Shown: piece after piece, positions 61,460-64,000 of the stretch
Layout: each line of letters opens with the position of its first letter
How positions within the stretch are numbered: the stretch's first letter is position 1
Source of the DNA: Gossypium raimondii
Taxonomy: Eukaryota > Streptophyta > Magnoliopsida > Malvales > Malvaceae
NCBI RefSeq assembly: GCF_025698545.1
Contig: NC_068569.1
Location: forward strand, 18,476,001-18,540,000
Direction: 5' to 3'
Length of the DNA stretch: 64,000 bases
Position numbers and translations under genes: made by a program
The notes under the pieces: model-generated
What the model saw: the letters and a program-made list of their open reading frames with translations, nothing else
The model's database searches: none
What the model was told of the DNA's origin: nothing

Positions 61460-62352
61460 AAAATGCACAAGATAGGACCTAACTTCTTGTCCATCGATAA
61501 TCTTTGTATCAAAGATGATGTTTTAAGTAGATTTACAGATAGCTTTTCTGAAGCTACAGTGTGTGTAGTTTGCGAGTAATATCTTAGTTTCAAGCACTGA
61601 AGGAAAATCTTATCTTCTTTTTGTTCTCTTATAAGTAATGTTCATTTTCTGCTTTTCTTATTATTCAGAAACCTCCATAACAACCTACCAGCAATTTGCC
61701 CATCACCTTCAAAGTACTTTCTATACAATACTTACATATATGCTAAAATCCCATCTTTCTTTTAGTAAATTGCATTCAGTTTAAGGTATTTCTATATGCA
61801 TGCTTGAATCCCCAAAGCGCACCATTCCAAATGCACACAATTAATACCATCTACCACAAGACTTGAAACAACAAAAGGAAAACTGGGTTTTGATACAATT
61901 ATCAGACCGGTTAAACCACTGATTTCTTATATAATTAGTTTTTTGATCTAGTCCAATTTTAACAACTTTGATCACGAATAAACTAAATTTACCTCGACAT
62001 TCTTTGGTTCAAAGTTTATGAGCCAAACACTTGTTTCCAAATGTTTCTTAGCTTTGCCTGCACACGAAGGTTTATGTTATTACTCATTACATCCTTAAAT
62101 AAATGGTCAAATTCTACTATTAGTCCCTGTATTCTCTAATTTTAAAATTTGAGTCATTACTATTAGTCTATGACTTTTCGTTTCTCTCTTTGGTTCTTTG
62201 TAACCATAGCATTCAATTTTAAAAGATTAAATTACAGCCTATTTGATAAGAAAAAGAAAAGGATGACTTTATGAAATCATCAAACCAGCAGCACTGCATT
62301 GAAGCACAATCCATCAAACAAACCAACAGTGCCCCCCCCCCCCTCTTTTTCG
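61460..62352. other. Region after the coiled-coil gene
   Basis: Begins with the 3' UTR of the coiled-coil gene. At 62105-62140 the phrase GGTCAAATTCTACTATTAGT then CCCTG resembles the left end of the MITE found at 54994, but no right end was found. A C12 run stands at 62332-62343, immediately before the pseudogene that follows. Confidence 0.5.
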
Positions 62353-62703
62353 ATGGCACCAAAGCGTTCAAACCCCATTTAAGTCCAACCAGCTGCTTCT
62401 TCCTCTGAGGAGGTGACTTCTTCTGAGGAAGAAGAAGGGTCTTCAACTGAAGAAGATGATGAGGAAGACCCCAAAACCCAGTCTACTCCATTGATCCAGA
62501 AGAGCCGACCAACCAGAAAGCCTGATTCTGAGTCTGAATCCGACACCGCTGTACCGATTATTAAGCCTATTGCTATTGCGACGAAACCCATGAAGGGGAT
62601 TTTGAGTGCGAAGAAATGCAGATCTAGTAAGCCCTTGGCTTCTCTCGTTAGGGCTTCTTCATCTAAACGGGCTGGGGAGTTTGCCAAAGAAGTGAAACTG
62701 TAA
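62353..62703 (+). pseudogene. Truncated STOREKEEPER/GeBP-like pseudogene
   Basis: From the ATG at 62353 the frame reads MAPKRSNPI, then a stop (TAA at 62380-62382), then continues in the same frame as VQPAASSSEEVTSSEEEEGS to a final stop at 62701-62703. MAPKR followed by a Ser/Glu-rich acidic region (EEDDEEDPK, DSESESD) and then a basic region (KPMKGILSAKKCRSSKP) is the N-terminal half of plant STOREKEEPER/GeBP-type DNA-binding proteins. The conserved DUF573 DNA-binding domain is missing, cut off near the start of an LTR-type element at about 62717. So it has one in-frame stop and lost its 3' half. It could instead be read from a later start as a short acidic protein, which I think less likely. 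Confidence 0.65.
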
Positions 62704-62716
62704 ATACCAAGTTCTC

Positions 62717-64000
62717 ATTGGTATCAGAAATTTCAGTGTAAATATTAAATAAAGATATTTACGAGTCATTATATAAGTGAATTAAAATATGGATGGTCAA
62801 TTTAATAGAAATTGTGATTAATTAGTGTCTAGACATTAAATTTTAAAGTAAAATCGTTATAAATTTTTAATTAAAAAATAATTTGGAGATTTAAATTGCA
62901 ATTAGTCAAAAATTCAAACAACAATTAAACCATGCTTAAGTAAGAATTAGTGGATGGTTGTGATGATAGTTAATTAATTAAACAAATTGTGATTAATTAA
63001 GGTGAAAACATGATTAATTAAGTTAATTAACAAATTAACCTTAGTATAAAAGGAAAATTAGTGGAATGAGAGATGGAAAATCTTCCTTAACTAGCCAAAA
63101 CAAAGAAACCAAGGAGGAGGATGCCATAGCTAGGTTTTTAAGTATTCAACCCTTAATTCAAGTAAGTCTCTAATCAATTTTGCTTTGATTTTTATAAAAT
63201 TTGAATCATGAGAACTTGATTTACTTAACCCATGTACTAATTTGTGAAGCTGTTAAAGTTTTAGAAACTTACCATTGTTTAAAATTAGATGGAATTGGTG
63301 TGAAATTGCTAAAAATTAAGTTTTGATTAAGAAAAGACCAAATTGTAAATCTTAATAGTTAGTTTCGCAATTTAGGGACCAAATTGAATAAAATGTAAAA
63401 CAACCATGAAATTTTAGTAGGAATAGAAAATAAGAGGTCCCTAATTTGTAATTGTGAAATCGGATTTCAATTTGAAGCTTTAGATTGAAAGTTATGTTTG
63501 TCTCGGATTTTAGGGACTAAATTGAATAAATTGTAAAATATGTTTGATATTGTAATTTATTTCGATTTGAATGAAATTTAATAGTATTATATGTTTTGTG
63601 ATTTTATTTAGCTAACATTGATACGAAACTGTCGAGAGGGAAGGGAAAATCGAAAGTCGTCGACAAGTGGCTCGAAATTTTGGTTTGTATTTCTATGATT
63701 CGGGAACCATTTACTTTTTTGCATGTCCATATTATTTTGCATTATATGGTGTTGATATGAGTTATGAATTGAAATAGTATGATTTAATTTATGTGTTAAT
63801 TAATATGAAATTGAGTTGAAGCATGTTGTGTTATATGATAAATTGATGATTTGATGATAAATTGAGATTGAAAGAATATGAATTGAACTATATATATAAT
63901 GAATCGAAAATTGGTTACCCTATTAGTTATTTGGACTAAGTCGGATATAGTTAGCATGCCATAGGGTTAAATTATTGATTGAAAACCATCGTTGTTGGGC
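62717..64000 (+). mobile_element. LTR-type element fossil, entering from the left and continuing off the window
   Basis: Starts near ATTGGTATCAGAAAT (62717-62731), the phrase also seen near the minus-strand start of the 15100-17670 fossil. It then shows the same style: a stretch around GAGATGGAAAATCTTCCTTA, GGGACCAAATTGAATAAA and later GGGACTAAATTGAAT phrases, and a near-terminal CATGCCATAGGG. No protein domain is visible. It adjoins the STOREKEEPER-like pseudogene and may have truncated it. The right limit lies beyond 64000. Old. Confidence 0.5.

Noticed and set aside
62379-62687. Minus-strand frame of 102 codons with hydrophobic segment
   Set aside because: It is the complement of the Ser/Glu-rich STOREKEEPER-like sequence, which explains its composition.
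1-64000. CRISPR arrays, bacterial operons, tRNA or rRNA genes, and conserved plant microRNAs
   Set aside because: No direct-repeat/spacer arrays, no B-box or rRNA sequence recognised, and none of the common plant microRNA sequences I looked for by eye was found. A covariance-model scan could still find a tRNA or snoRNA.

Overview
The window is AT-rich plant nuclear DNA. It has spliced genes with GT-AG introns, plant-specific gene families (ATL-type RING-H2, group Ia bHLH, plant ANTH, DOXC-type dioxygenase) and abundant retrotransposon debris. The LTR families, whose ends run TGTAACA to GTTACA with a cytosine-rich start, look like those common in cotton. My best guess is a Malvaceae genome, probably Gossypium. 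That guess comes from recalled repeat style, not from a search.

Layout. Positions 1-12.7 kb are a nest of old elements: three Gypsy-type LTR pieces (1-4523), a minus-strand L1-type LINE (4524-9330), a 5'-truncated plus-strand LINE (9331-11210) lying head to head with it, and a large foldback element built from an inverted array of ~110 bp GC-cored units (11380-12655). From 12.7 to 19.5 kb is AT-rich intergenic DNA holding a 66 bp tandem duplication and another old LTR sequence. From 19.6 to 23.5 kb lie two host genes: a four-exon 2-oxoglutarate/Fe(II) dioxygenase and an intronless ANTH clathrin-assembly protein. From 24.9 to 29.9 kb are a clean solo LTR with an exact 5 bp target duplication and a short Copia-type relic with both LTRs. 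From 30 to 44.6 kb the only well-supported gene is a three-exon bHLH factor of the bHLH94/bHLH96 type; a 544 bp hAT-type non-autonomous element sits at 43.3 kb. At 44.7-45.8 kb is an ATL51/52/54-type RING-H2 ubiquitin ligase on the minus strand. From 46 to 51.8 kb is mostly decayed repeat.

From 52 to 61.5 kb there are three plus-strand genes. Two are a diverged tandem pair of unrecognised proteins, apparently plastid-targeted, with one membrane segment and an amphipathic acidic helical region. The third is a six-exon coiled-coil protein. The second member of the pair carries a small MITE in its promoter and an 893 bp foldback transposon in its last intron. That foldback appears related to the array at 11.4-12.7 kb. 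The window ends with a truncated STOREKEEPER/GeBP-like pseudogene, broken by a stop at codon 10, and the start of another LTR-type element.

The host genes do not form a pathway; plant neighbours are normally transcribed separately. The most interesting material is the pair of related foldback elements with a conserved GGC-rich core, one inside a transcribed intron, and the unnamed tandem gene pair. All splice models come from reading frames, GT-AG signals and phase. None has been checked against transcripts.
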